Source: Nostoc sp. T09
GTDB taxonomy: Bacteria; Cyanobacteriota; Cyanobacteriia; Cyanobacteriales; Nostocaceae
DNA length: 35,578 nucleotides
Assembly: GCF_002154695.1 (NCBI RefSeq)
Contig: NZ_MTAV01000129.1
Coordinates: 1-35,578 of the forward strand
Direction of reading: 5' to 3'
The translations under genes and the position numbers were made by a program. The notes below the pieces were generated by a model that did no database searches, was not told where the DNA came from, and was given only the letters and a program-made list of their open reading frames with translations. Within the stretch, counting starts at the first letter, position 1. Every line of letters starts with the position of its first letter. This document shows, piece after piece, positions 18,401 through 25,673 of the stretch.

Positions 18401-18613
18401 GAAAAAGTACTATCTCGGCTGTTCGATCCATTTTTTACAACTAAGGTTGTTGGTAAAGGCACAGGGCTAGGACTTTCTATCAGCTATCAGATTGTGATCG
18501 ATAAACACAAAGGTAAGATCTACTGCCAATCTGAACTCGGCAAAGGCACAGAATTTGTGGTTGAGCTGCCAATTCATCAAGCAACAACTAAAAAATCAGC
18601 AACTCGAGTCTAG
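15428..18613 (+). CDS. Triple cyanobacteriochrome-GAF sensor histidine kinase
   Basis: A 1061-residue soluble kinase with no membrane segment. It has four GAF domains in tandem (about 29-190, 214-375, 399-560, 583-745), then HisKA (phosphoacceptor His796 in GVAHEINNP) and HATPase_c (N box LLSNAIDAL, G boxes ADNGLGM and GKGTGLGLS, F box DPFFTTK). GAF1-3 carry the cyanobacteriochrome pocket of the red/green lineage: WEDSH or WEDTH, GGRYR, and GHARCH or GHSRCH, with bilin-attachment Cys132, Cys317 and Cys502, each followed by His. In GAF1 the spacing Trp100, Asp102, Arg112, Tyr113, Cys132 equals that I recall for AnPixJ GAF2. No DXCF cysteine is present. GAF4 has Pro684 where the Cys should be, so it should not bind bilin covalently. 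GAF2 and GAF3 are nearly identical with 185-residue spacing, indicating recent duplication. No response regulator is adjacent. Confidence 0.9.
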   Translation: MTINDYETSNPLGWQECHKQLQLAVQYQKILARIIAKIRASVKLESLCSTSCQDICRQLKIERVAIYRFNADWSGSFINRFGFAESPWNALTAFGEDLVWEDSHFQETQGGRYRKNETFAVTDIYDAGHARCHIEVLEQFQIRSYAIAPIFIGAKLWGLLAAYQHSAPRQWYADEIEFLGQAASTLGVAMQQAEILEETKQRTADLQDAIARQRALTEVVGNIRSSLNTEFILNTACQELCKLLKLERAAVYRFNEDWSGEFVSQFGMVEAQWDRINPFGRNLVWEDTHLQETKGGRYRNNESFAVNDIYQAGHSRCHIEILEQFKIRAYALAPIFIGPKLWGMIAAYQHSEPRQWANYEVEFLGQVGAQLGVAIQQAENLTQSKQQAIALQDAIARQRALTEVVGKIRSSLDINLILETTCQEVCKLLRVERVGVYRFNPDWSGEFVSHFGMVEAQWDSINPFGKNLVWEDTHLQETKGGRYRNNENFAISDIYLAGHSRCHLDILEQFKIRAYVLTPIFVGRTLWGLLAAYQHSAPRQWESVEVEFLAQVASQLGVALQSSQMMTQVQTRADELQQSAEQRRILFDLVVKIRESLDLETIFKTTVNEVRRSLKGDRVGIFRFDPDVGFCSGEFIAEDVLPQFDSALSMKVQDYCFGDHFAPQYRQGQVQVISDINSIGSKVPHLDVIERFQVKAQVIVPLMEGDELWGLLCIHQCTHARNWEETELEFVTQVAAQFSVALRQANLFQQSSLLGQTREEANQLAQALNELRTAQMQIIHAEKMASLGQLVAGVAHEINNPINFIYGNLEHAHQYTKDLLRCLELYRHYHPDTIPEIEEYFKKAEIDFLIDDLPKLFQSMQIGSERICEIVTSLRNFSRLDEAEFKVADIHEGIDSTLMILQHRLKPSSDSPTINVSKDYDSLPLIECYPGQLNQVFMNLLSNAIDALDERNARTSLEIIAAKPSEIRISTSLLNKDWIAIRIADNGLGMDEKVLSRLFDPFFTTKVVGKGTGLGLSISYQIVIDKHKGKIYCQSELGKGTEFVVELPIHQATTKKSATRV

Positions 18614-18740
18614 AGAGCCGATTTACTAGAAGTAGTTGACGTAAAAGACAAGATATGGATGTTGTTAAAATCGCGATCGCTTTTCCATGCTCATACATCA
18701 TGAAGTGCGATCGCTTGATTTGATGCGATACTATCGCTGC

Positions 18741-19004
18741 ATGAAATTAGTGGAGCAATTTCTCAAGCAGCCTCCAGAAGTGCGGTTTCAGGAAGTGTAC
18801 TATCTGTTGGAAGCTTTTGGCTTTGAAGAAAAAAGGTCTAAGGGTAGCCATCATAGTTTTCGAGACTCCCAAGGTAGAACTATTACTGTACCCAAAACAG
18901 GGGGACAAAAAGTCAAAGGAGTTTATGTACAGCAAATAGTTAAACTATTAAATTTAGAAGAGTGGATTGATGAAGACACTGAACCAGAAGAACAAGCAGA
19001 TTGA
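18741..19004 (+). CDS. hicA: HicA-like mRNA interferase toxin
   Basis: An 87-residue protein starting MKLVEQFLKQPPEVRFQEVY. ATG at 18741 is chosen over the upstream in-frame ATG at 18687 because the extra 18 residues are encoded by HIP1-rich repeat DNA. The double-stranded-RNA-binding-like HicA core is visible: LLEAFGFEEKRSKGSHHSFR, containing the family's conserved GSHH with the active-site His, then TITVPKTGGQKVKGVYVQQI. HicA toxins cleave mRNA. It overlaps hicB by 35 bases, so the two are translationally coupled in the toxin-first order typical of hicAB. Confidence 0.85.
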   Translation: MKLVEQFLKQPPEVRFQEVYYLLEAFGFEEKRSKGSHHSFRDSQGRTITVPKTGGQKVKGVYVQQIVKLLNLEEWIDEDTEPEEQAD

Positions 19005-19350
19005 AAAGCCGTCCCTAGAATATTATTTAAATCTTCAATACCCTGTAACACTTTACCCCGATCCAGAGGGGGGATATGTAGCTCAAATTAAAGATTTGCC
19101 GGGATGCCTCACCCAAGGCGAAACGCTAGAACAGACAATGGCAAATATTAATGAAGCACGAGAATTGTGGATTGAGACAGCTTATGAAGCTGATGACGAT
19201 ATTCCTTTACCTAGCGGTGATGATAGCTACAGTGGTAAATTGTTGGTACGAATGCCAAAATCTCTACATCGTCGTTTAGCTGAGACTGCTGAAAGAGAAG
19301 GTGTAAGTCTCAATCAGTATATTGTGTATTTATTGAGTGCCGTTGCATAA
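18970..19350 (+). CDS. hicB: HicB-like antitoxin
   Basis: A 126-residue protein. ATG at 18970 is used; the TTG directly before it is also in frame. The N-terminal half is the partially degraded RNase H-like HicB fold (YPVTLYPDPEGGYVAQIKDL followed by PGCLTQGETLEQTMANINEA). The C-terminal half is a ribbon-helix-helix DNA-binding segment (KLLVRMPKSLHRRLAETAER, then EGVSLNQYIVYLLS). It should neutralise HicA and repress the pair through the C-terminal domain. The first ~15 residues overlap the end of hicA. Confidence 0.87.
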   Translation: MKTLNQKNKQIEKPSLEYYLNLQYPVTLYPDPEGGYVAQIKDLPGCLTQGETLEQTMANINEARELWIETAYEADDDIPLPSGDDSYSGKLLVRMPKSLHRRLAETAEREGVSLNQYIVYLLSAVA

Positions 19351-19426
19351 TTAAAAATAAAGTATTTTTATATACAGTCAAGCTTACCTGAACAAAGAAG
19401 CAATCGCTCGTCTATCGTTTATCAAT

Positions 19427-19455
19427 GTAGAGGTTTAGCATTGTTAAATCTCTAC
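19427..19455. terminator. Hairpin downstream of hicAB
   Basis: GTAGAGGTTTA (19427-19437) pairs with TAAATCTCTAC (19445-19455), an 11-bp stem with one G:U and a 7-base loop. It lies about 77 bases past hicB, between convergent genes, and could serve as a bidirectional terminator. GTAGAGA-type hairpins also occur as dispersed cyanobacterial repeats, and there is no strong U-run. Confidence 0.4.
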
Positions 19456-19565
19456 GTATTGGCTAGGGAATGAGAGTGCGATCACTTTGTTTTTGTGAAT
19501 CTTGAACTGCATCACCCTTTCTTCAACCACACAACAAGCGATCGCCTCAAATACAGATATGCTTT

Positions 19566-20744
19566 CTAAGGATACGTGTAGCCATTAATCTGAACTCCAC
19601 CATACGGACCTGGTGTAGGGCGAGGAAGAGAGTTTCGAGACTGGGGCAGTTGAGTAGGTTGCTGTACACCATAGTTGCCATACACTGTTGGGGTTGAAGG
19701 GTTGACAACGCCTTGAATTTGAGTTGGCGTAGAGTATGGTGAAATGTTGGTAGTTGCGGCAGAAGTAACAGATGGTGTCACTGATGTTGCTTGTACCCCA
19801 TTGGGCAATAGCTGACTGTTATTGAAGTTAGTATAAGGATTTTGAGTGAAGTTTGTTGTCGCTGGTTGAGCATAACCTGCCCCTGTATTTAAGCTAGTGT
19901 TAGCAGGTAGAGTCTGACTGGGTAAGCCGTTGCTCGGTGGAGTCGATGTTGCTCCGGTGGATGAAGTAAGACTGGAAGTCTGGCTATTAAAGCCAAAGAG
20001 ATTTTGGCTTGTTGATGTGACTCCGCTGTAGGAGTTAGTCCCCATAATATTTGTGGGACTGGCAGTTAAGCTATTTAAACTAGAGAGATTCTGGTTTTGC
20101 GACTGATTTATAGCACCTTGCAAAGAGCTGTTAACAACAGAATTTTGACTTTTATTGTTTTGATTAGCTAATCCCATCTCTTGGTTAAACGATTTTGTGG
20201 CACTTCCTATTTCTTCTGGGGATGTAGTTAAAGATTTAGCGCCTAACAATGGGCTGTTACTATAACCCGATCGCAATAAATTGTCTGCTTGTACAACAAA
20301 GGGATTGTTCTGCTTTGGCGTGGGTATGCCATTAATTATTCCTAAGCTAGGATTTGATTTGGCAATATTGGTAGCAGCAGGTTGTTGGTTAATAACATCA
20401 TCAAATAAGCTTTGGCTGTTCTTGGCTTTTGAGTTTTCTTCAGGGATACTTAAAGTCGCTGCTAGATTTGCTTGCTCAAAATCTTTAATCAAGACTGGTA
20501 AGTTATCAATATCTGCAACCGCCGCTCGATCTTCGGTTGAAAGAGAGGATTCAGCAACCTTTGGTGCAGCAACTTCTTGATTTTGCTTCTGAGTAAACAT
20601 ATCTGGATTTGACAGATATTCCCACATTCCCAGCCCAAGCACAGATAAAAAAATGGCTGTCACCCAAAAGCTAGGTCTTCCTAAATTCCGTAACCTGGCT
20701 TTAAGATAGCGTAAGTATGCAGGGGGATAATCTCGATTTGACAT
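19566..20744 (-). CDS. Membrane-anchored low-complexity Ser/Asn/Gln/Thr-rich protein
   Basis: A 392-residue protein of unknown function. A basic N-terminus (YLRYLKARLRNLGRPS) precedes one membrane span (FWVTAIFLSVLGLGMWEYL, about 27-45), so it is probably anchored with a long periplasmic tail. Residues 80-350 are low complexity and rich in S, N, Q, T and P with no recognisable fold (for example NQNNKSQNSVVNSSLQGAIN). The C-terminus is proline/glycine/tyrosine-rich and ends PYGGVQINGYTYP, which looks conserved rather than random. Start is the ATG at 20744. It stands alone, convergent with hicAB. Codon use is ordinary, so it is likely a real lineage-specific protein of the cell envelope. Confidence 0.65.
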   Translation of the reverse strand: MSNRDYPPAYLRYLKARLRNLGRPSFWVTAIFLSVLGLGMWEYLSNPDMFTQKQNQEVAAPKVAESSLSTEDRAAVADIDNLPVLIKDFEQANLAATLSIPEENSKAKNSQSLFDDVINQQPAATNIAKSNPSLGIINGIPTPKQNNPFVVQADNLLRSGYSNSPLLGAKSLTTSPEEIGSATKSFNQEMGLANQNNKSQNSVVNSSLQGAINQSQNQNLSSLNSLTASPTNIMGTNSYSGVTSTSQNLFGFNSQTSSLTSSTGATSTPPSNGLPSQTLPANTSLNTGAGYAQPATTNFTQNPYTNFNNSQLLPNGVQATSVTPSVTSAATTNISPYSTPTQIQGVVNPSTPTVYGNYGVQQPTQLPQSRNSLPRPTPGPYGGVQINGYTYP

Positions 20745-21151
20745 AGTTTTAGGTATGGGGAATTTACTGTGAAGCGGTAATAATTTACGTAGTTTTAGAG
20801 TACTGACGCTACTAAAACTTTCGTGGTCAGAAAAGATTTCAAATAAACTTTAAGGTTGATTTCATCCTAACTGCTCAGTCTGCATGAGTCATTAGCCAGA
20901 GACAATTATTAGTTAAAAATTTACTTTTTGCTGATTTGGGTACTTGAGTAAGGCTTTCCCTGCGTAATGAGATAGCAGTTTTTAAGCGACGGTTACTTTG
21001 GATATGATCGAGAATTGAAAGCTGGTCTAAGTTTATTGTTGTAGCTACTTTCTAGTTACTAAACTGTGCGCTGCATTTTCGATATGACCGTGAAGGCGCT
21101 GCAAGCCTCGCTCTCGCACCGCATAGTACTATTTACCAGGAGACTACAGCA
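20745..21151. other. Gap of 407 bases between divergent genes
   Basis: It separates the low-complexity membrane protein (minus) from CBS-CP12 (plus), so it must hold both promoters; I cannot place them with confidence. GCGCTGCA occurs twice, near 21067 and 21098, followed by a repeat-like block AGCCTCGCTCTCGCACCGC. AGGAGA at 21138-21143 is the ribosome-binding site of CBS-CP12. No small gene was found. Confidence 0.5.
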
Positions 21152-21772
21152 ATGATGAAAGCTGAAGATATCATGACTAAGAACGTAGTTACCATTCGTG
21201 GTTCAGCAACAGTTGCTGAAGCGGTGGGGCTGATGAAGGAAAAAGGATTGCGTGCTCTGGTTGTGGATCGTCGCTATGATAATGATGCCTATGGCATAGT
21301 CACAGAAACAGATATTGTCTATAAAGTAACTGCCTACGGTAAAGACCCGAAGCAAGTGCGGATTTACGAAATTATGAGCAAGCCCTGCATAGTCGTCAAT
21401 CCTGAGTTGAGTGTGGAATATGTGGCGCGGTTATTTGCTAATGCTGGTATCCGAAGAGCGCCAGTGATTCAAGGTAGACTGTTGGGCATCATCTCAATTA
21501 CCGATATTCTGACAAAAAGCGACTTTGTCGAAACTCCCAAAGCACCGCTGCTAGAAGAGAGAATTGAAAAAGCGATCGCAGAGGCTCGTGCTCTTTGTAC
21601 TGAACAAGGTGCCTATTCTAAAGCCTGTGCTGCGGCTTGGGATGAAGTTGAAGAACTCCAAGCAGAAGCGGCTCATCAAAAAGCTGAAGGTATGGAATCA
21701 GCCAAACTCTCTTTTGAAGAATACTGTAGAGATAACCCCGATGCGCCGGAATGTCGAAAGTACAATTCTTGA
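21152..21772 (+). CDS. CBS-CP12 fusion protein
   Basis: A 206-residue protein. Residues 7-125 form a CBS pair (EDIMTKNVVTIRGSATVAEA to YGIVTETDIV; YEIMSKPCIVVNPELSVEYV to GIISITDIL), normally an adenine-nucleotide sensor. Residues 138-206 are a full CP12 domain: the N-terminal Cys pair C149/C159, the core AWDEVEEL (162-169), and the C-terminal pair C192/C201 in YCRDNPDAPEC. CP12 is the redox-controlled scaffold that ties GAPDH and phosphoribulokinase into an inactive complex in the dark. Both disulphide pairs are intact, so complex formation should be redox dependent, with the CBS pair adding an energy signal. Such fusions are known in cyanobacteria. AGGAGA lies eight bases before the ATG. 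It is convergent with lptF/G. Confidence 0.92.
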   Translation: MMKAEDIMTKNVVTIRGSATVAEAVGLMKEKGLRALVVDRRYDNDAYGIVTETDIVYKVTAYGKDPKQVRIYEIMSKPCIVVNPELSVEYVARLFANAGIRRAPVIQGRLLGIISITDILTKSDFVETPKAPLLEERIEKAIAEARALCTEQGAYSKACAAAWDEVEELQAEAAHQKAEGMESAKLSFEEYCRDNPDAPECRKYNS

Positions 21773-21862
21773 GGGTTACTGAGGTGTGAGGCAAGGGAGC
21801 AGGGGAGGCAAGGGGGACAAGGGGAAAATGACCCTTGACTCTTGACAAATGCCTCATGCTTC

Positions 21863-23038
21863 CTACCTTTGAGCAACTCGCATCAATAACAATAGCCCAG
21901 TTCCCAATCCGATAAAGTTAGGCAGCCAAGCTCCCATAAAAGGAGATAGCACATTTGCCTGTGCTAAGGCTCCAGTCATAAAGCTGAGTAAGTAATACGA
22001 GAAAATTACGATCACGCTCACACCAAAACTTGTACCGCGCCCAGTGCGTTGGGGTATGCTGCCCATAGCTGCGCCTACCAAGCCAAAAACTACACAGACA
22101 AAAGGCAAGGCGATTTTTTGCTGAATCCGGACTTCGAGTTTACGAATTTTTTGGCGATCGCCACCAAGACGTTCTACAGCTAGTTGTTCTAATGCTTCTG
22201 CAATATTCATCTCCCCATAGTCCCGGCTTTTCTCTGCCAAACTTAATGCTGTACGGGGAAGACGCAGTTGTTGGTGTTCAAATCGCAAAATGTTGCGGTA
22301 GGAGCGATCGGCAGATACTAAATAAATAGTCCCGTTATAGAAATCCCAGACGTTTTGCGATCCGTTCCATTGGCCTGATTCTGCTACGACAATTTGATTC
22401 AGCCCTGCTTCCGAACGATCTATAATTGTCAACCCTGTCATCCGCTTGCCGTCGAATTGATCGGCGTAAAACAAGCGTGTCAGTATCCTGTTTGTAGTCC
22501 CATCTGTCCCTTTAATATCACGATATTCAGGATAAAAAATATTCTGCTGTTTTAAAATTGGCTTATCAGACTTTAAGGCGTTGTTTAGGGTAACATTTGC
22601 TTGATAACTTGCTGCTGGTGCTATATGCTCATTAAACACAAATGTCAGACCTGTAACCACCAAACTTAACATCACAGCAGTTAGCACCATCCGATAGACA
22701 CTTACCCCACAGCCACGCAAGGCAATGAGTTCACTCTCGCTCGAAAGCCGACTGTAAGTCATCAAAGTAGCCAACAGGGTGGACATGGGGAAGGCTAAAA
22801 CGATGAAAGTTGGCAGTTTTAATAAAAAAACCTGAATGGCGATGTCTATGGGTAGCCCAGATTCTACGATTTTTCTTACTAAGTCAAATACGGCATCAAT
22901 TGTTACCCCAATTGATGAAAAAGCTCCCACCCCAAATAAAAACGGTGGTAGCAATTCGCTGGTAAGGTAGCGATCCATGATCGTAAAAGGCATCAGCGAA
23001 TTGATAGTGTAATAAGATGTGAGCTTCTTTGTAATCAT
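21863..23038 (-). CDS. LptF/LptG-family LPS export permease
   Basis: A protein of about 391 residues of the YjgP/YjgQ family, the inner-membrane permease of the Lpt LPS exporter. Membrane helices are visible near the N-terminus (LLPPFLFGVGAFSSIGVTID, TFIVLAFPMSTLLATLMTYS, MVLTAVMLSLVVTGLTFVFN). A periplasmic beta-jellyroll region follows (about 140-290), then C-terminal helices (IALPFVCVVFGLVGAAMGSI, and GLGTGLLLLMRVA at the end). Cyanobacteria commonly have a single LptF/G-type gene, which would form a homodimer. ATG at 23038 is used; ATGs at 22993 and 22978 (MDRYLTSELLPP) are good alternatives. It is the last of three lpt genes in the same direction. Confidence 0.87.
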   Translation of the reverse strand: MITKKLTSYYTINSLMPFTIMDRYLTSELLPPFLFGVGAFSSIGVTIDAVFDLVRKIVESGLPIDIAIQVFLLKLPTFIVLAFPMSTLLATLMTYSRLSSESELIALRGCGVSVYRMVLTAVMLSLVVTGLTFVFNEHIAPAASYQANVTLNNALKSDKPILKQQNIFYPEYRDIKGTDGTTNRILTRLFYADQFDGKRMTGLTIIDRSEAGLNQIVVAESGQWNGSQNVWDFYNGTIYLVSADRSYRNILRFEHQQLRLPRTALSLAEKSRDYGEMNIAEALEQLAVERLGGDRQKIRKLEVRIQQKIALPFVCVVFGLVGAAMGSIPQRTGRGTSFGVSVIVIFSYYLLSFMTGALAQANVLSPFMGAWLPNFIGLGTGLLLLMRVAQR

Positions 23039-23211
23039 ACGCAAACTTAAAAAGTAAATATCTAGAACCCAGACACAGCCAAGGATTTATACTGAATTGA
23101 ATATTGAAAACAAATTCCCAGTAGCTGAAAAATTAAATGAAACTCTGGATTGACACGTAAGAATAAAGGCTCAACAATCTCCTGGGAAAATATTAATTAA
23201 TCAATAGTTTT

Positions 23212-23940
23212 TTAGACTTGAAAATTATCGCCCAAATAATATTGCCGCACGAGCGGATTATTATAAAGTTCATTGGCATTACCAAAAGCGAGAATTTGTC
23301 CCTCGCGCATGATGTAGGCGCGATCGGTGATGGCCAGAGTTTCACGGACATTGTGATCTGTTATTAAGATACCCATGCCGCGATCGCGAAGTCGCGCTAC
23401 AATTTGCTGAATCTCGGAAACCGCTATTGGATCGACTCCAGCAAATGGTTCATCCAAAAGTAAAAATTTTGGGCCTTCTCTGCCAGCCGCTAAAGCTCTG
23501 GCTAATTCCGTCCGGCGTCGTTCACCCCCTGAAAGTTGAATTCCTTTACTGTTAGCCACTTTTTCTAAACGAAACTCCCGCAGTAAATTTTGGATACGCC
23601 CTGACCATTCCCACTGTGGTACATGAGTTTGTTCTAGTACTAAGAGTATGTTATCGCGTACCGAAAGCTGGCGAAAAACACTTGCTTCTTGCGCTAGGTA
23701 GCCAATACCCAATCTTGCTCTCTTATGCATTGGCATTGCCGTAATATCACGACCATCTAGCCAGACTTTTCCCTGATTTGGTTTTTCTAAACCTGTGGCA
23801 ATATAAAAGGTTGTTGTTTTACCAGCTCCATTTGGGCCTAGTAAACCAACAACTTCTCCTTGAGCAACAGAAAGGCTGACACGATTGACAATCTGCCGCT
23901 TGCCGTAAGATTTGTGGATATTCTCTAAGATAATTTTCAC
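23212..23940 (-). CDS. lptB: LPS export ABC transporter ATPase LptB
   Basis: A 242-residue ATPase. It has Walker A GPNGAGKTTT (about 35-44), the Q-loop region YLAQEASVFRQLSV, the ABC signature LSGGERRR, Walker B FLLLDEPFAGVDP and the H-loop ILITDHNVRET. ERRRTELARALA and the overall length are typical of LptB rather than of other ABC ATPases. It powers extraction of LPS from the inner membrane together with the LptF/G permease encoded 170 bases downstream. The LptA-like gene ends 30 bases upstream, so the three genes form one cluster. Confidence 0.95.
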   Translation of the reverse strand: MKIILENIHKSYGKRQIVNRVSLSVAQGEVVGLLGPNGAGKTTTFYIATGLEKPNQGKVWLDGRDITAMPMHKRARLGIGYLAQEASVFRQLSVRDNILLVLEQTHVPQWEWSGRIQNLLREFRLEKVANSKGIQLSGGERRRTELARALAAGREGPKFLLLDEPFAGVDPIAVSEIQQIVARLRDRGMGILITDHNVRETLAITDRAYIMREGQILAFGNANELYNNPLVRQYYLGDNFQV

Positions 23941-23970
23941 GCTAGAGACGCCCTTTCCCTATAACTGCTG

Positions 23971-24468
23971 CTAATTAGAACGTTTGAGAGGTGGTGTCTT
24001 CGGAGCTGGTCTTGCAGATTGTCCACCAAGTTCTGAGTCTTGTACCATGTAAATAGACTCTACCTGGCGGTTAGATTCGGGTAAGGCAACAAATCGTCCT
24101 TCATCAATGAGATAAGTTACTTTCTCAGCTCGAATACTATTGCCACCCTGTTGCAAAATATAGACATTACCACTGAAATCAATCCGGCGTTCCTTGCTAA
24201 AGTATTGTGCTTGAGTAGCGGTTGCTTGAATCTGGCGCGCAGGATACAACATTTGAACATTGCCGCGAGCAGTTACCACTTGGCTTTTGGCATTATATTC
24301 TTGAACATCCGAGCGAATAGTCAAAGGGCGATTTCCCGCTGCTGTTTGTGCAGTCACGGTTTGCACTTGGGGAGGAAAAACCATTGCACCCAAGAGTGTA
24401 GCTGGTAACACCAAGGCTAAGGCACAGCGACGTATTTGCGATCTCGGCAATTGAAAGGGGGGCATCAT
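23971..24468 (-). CDS. lptA: LptA/OstA-like periplasmic LPS transport protein
   Basis: A 165-residue protein. The N-terminus (RRCALALVLPATLLGAMVF) is a signal peptide, with cleavage likely after VTAQT or QTAAG. The mature part is an OstA/LptA-type beta-strand domain (RPLTIRSDVQEYNAKSQVVT, ARGNVQMLYPARQIQATATQ, RRIDFSGNVYILQQGGNSIR). The C-terminus is a short proline/lysine-rich tail. LptA forms the bridge that carries LPS across the periplasm. It is first in the minus-strand lptA-lptB-lptF/G order. ATG at 24468 is followed directly by a second ATG. Confidence 0.88.
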   Translation of the reverse strand: MMPPFQLPRSQIRRCALALVLPATLLGAMVFPPQVQTVTAQTAAGNRPLTIRSDVQEYNAKSQVVTARGNVQMLYPARQIQATATQAQYFSKERRIDFSGNVYILQQGGNSIRAEKVTYLIDEGRFVALPESNRQVESIYMVQDSELGGQSARPAPKTPPLKRSN

Positions 24469-24671
24469 AGCAATTTACAATTTAGAATTTCTGCTTGTAT
24501 TTTAATTATCTCAACTACTTTATCCAAAGGTGAAAATTCCCATCTGGACTAATTTCGGATAACTGCTGACGCTATTGACGCTTACCCCTCGCTTAAGGTT
24601 TCGCTAGCATTTCTTGCTCATAGCCATACTAGAATTTTGAAGTATCCCGTAGCTAATTGACGCTAAGTAGT

Positions 24672-25601
24672 CTAAGAGTTGTATTCTGGCTTAATATCTC
24701 GCAGCATCAATTCATCGAGTGCTTGTCGGGGTGTGAGTTCTCCTTGAAGTAAGCGGTCAACTTGCTCGGTAATGGGAACTGGTATATTTTGCTGTCTGGC
24801 TCGTTGCACTAAGACTTGGCAAGTGTTGACACCTTCAGCAGTTCCTTGTAAGTTGTCCAGAATCTCTTGCAGTGTCTTACCATTAGCTAGCTGATAACCA
24901 ACTTGATAATTACGACTTAAAGCACTGTTGCAAGTTGCTAGCAAATCCCCTAAACCTGATAAACCATAAAATGTTTCTGTTTTCGCACCCCAGAAGTTAC
25001 CAATGCGAACCATTTCTGTGAGTCCACGGGTAACTAAGCCAGCTTTGGCATTGGTTCCCAGCTGTAAACCATCACAAACACCAGCTGCGATCGCAATTAC
25101 ATTCTTGAGTGTTCCGCCTAATTCTACTCCTACGGGATCGGTATTGGTATATACCCGAAAGCGATTAGAAGAAAACACTAGCTGCACCGCTTCAGCAGCA
25201 GTAGCAATGGTGCTAGCTACTACTGTTGCAGCTGGTAATTCCATCTCAATTTCTTTCGATAAATTCGGCCCAGAGAGGACAACTACCGCATGGTTAGGGA
25301 AAGCTGTTTGCCAAATTTGCGACGGCGTACAGGTAGTTTCTGGCTCTAAACCCTTCGTCGCCGTTACAAAAATTGTGTCTGGGGACAGGGGGAAAGACTT
25401 GACTTGCGTCACCACATCTCTGACACCTTTCATTGAGATCGCAGACAGGATGATTTGGGCATCTTGCAATAGTGCTTCCAGACTTACCGATCCCCAACGC
25501 GACCAAACACGCACCTGATGACCATTAGCCGCAGCCAAATTTGCCAGTGCTGTACCCCAAGCACCTGCGCCCAAAATTGCTACAGATTGTGAATTAGTCA
25601 T
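24672..25601 (-). CDS. gpsA: Glycerol-3-phosphate dehydrogenase [NAD(P)+]
   Basis: A protein of about 309 residues that reduces dihydroxyacetone phosphate to sn-glycerol-3-phosphate for phospholipid synthesis. The Rossmann glycine motif GAGAWGTALA is close to the N-terminus. VTATKGLEP, LSGPNLSKEI and GGTLKNVIAIAAG (with the catalytic Lys) follow, and FYGLSGLGDLLATCNS in the C-terminal domain is diagnostic. ATG at 25601 (MTNSQSVAILG) is preferred; the ATG at 25616 adds only MTNDQ, which is encoded by heptamer repeat DNA. Its length is slightly below the common 325-340. Confidence 0.95.
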   Translation of the reverse strand: MTNSQSVAILGAGAWGTALANLAAANGHQVRVWSRWGSVSLEALLQDAQIILSAISMKGVRDVVTQVKSFPLSPDTIFVTATKGLEPETTCTPSQIWQTAFPNHAVVVLSGPNLSKEIEMELPAATVVASTIATAAEAVQLVFSSNRFRVYTNTDPVGVELGGTLKNVIAIAAGVCDGLQLGTNAKAGLVTRGLTEMVRIGNFWGAKTETFYGLSGLGDLLATCNSALSRNYQVGYQLANGKTLQEILDNLQGTAEGVNTCQVLVQRARQQNIPVPITEQVDRLLQGELTPRQALDELMLRDIKPEYNS

Positions 25602-25640
25602 TTGGTCATTGGTCATTTGTCATTGGTCATTTGTCATTTC
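25594..25640. repeat. Heptamer STRR overlapping the gpsA start
   Basis: Alternating TCATTTG and GTCATTG heptamers run through 25594-25640 and include both candidate gpsA start codons (reverse complement CAAATGA, CCAATGA). It is followed by a C-rich GGGGACAAGG-type tract to about 25670. Repeat-number changes here would alter the gpsA leader. Confidence 0.6.
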
Positions 25641-25673
25641 CCTAGGTTCCCTTGTCCCCTTGTTCTCCTTTCC

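Noticed and set aside
25003-25518. 171-codon plus-strand open frame
   Set aside because: It is antisense to gpsA, whose motifs are complete; a shadow frame.
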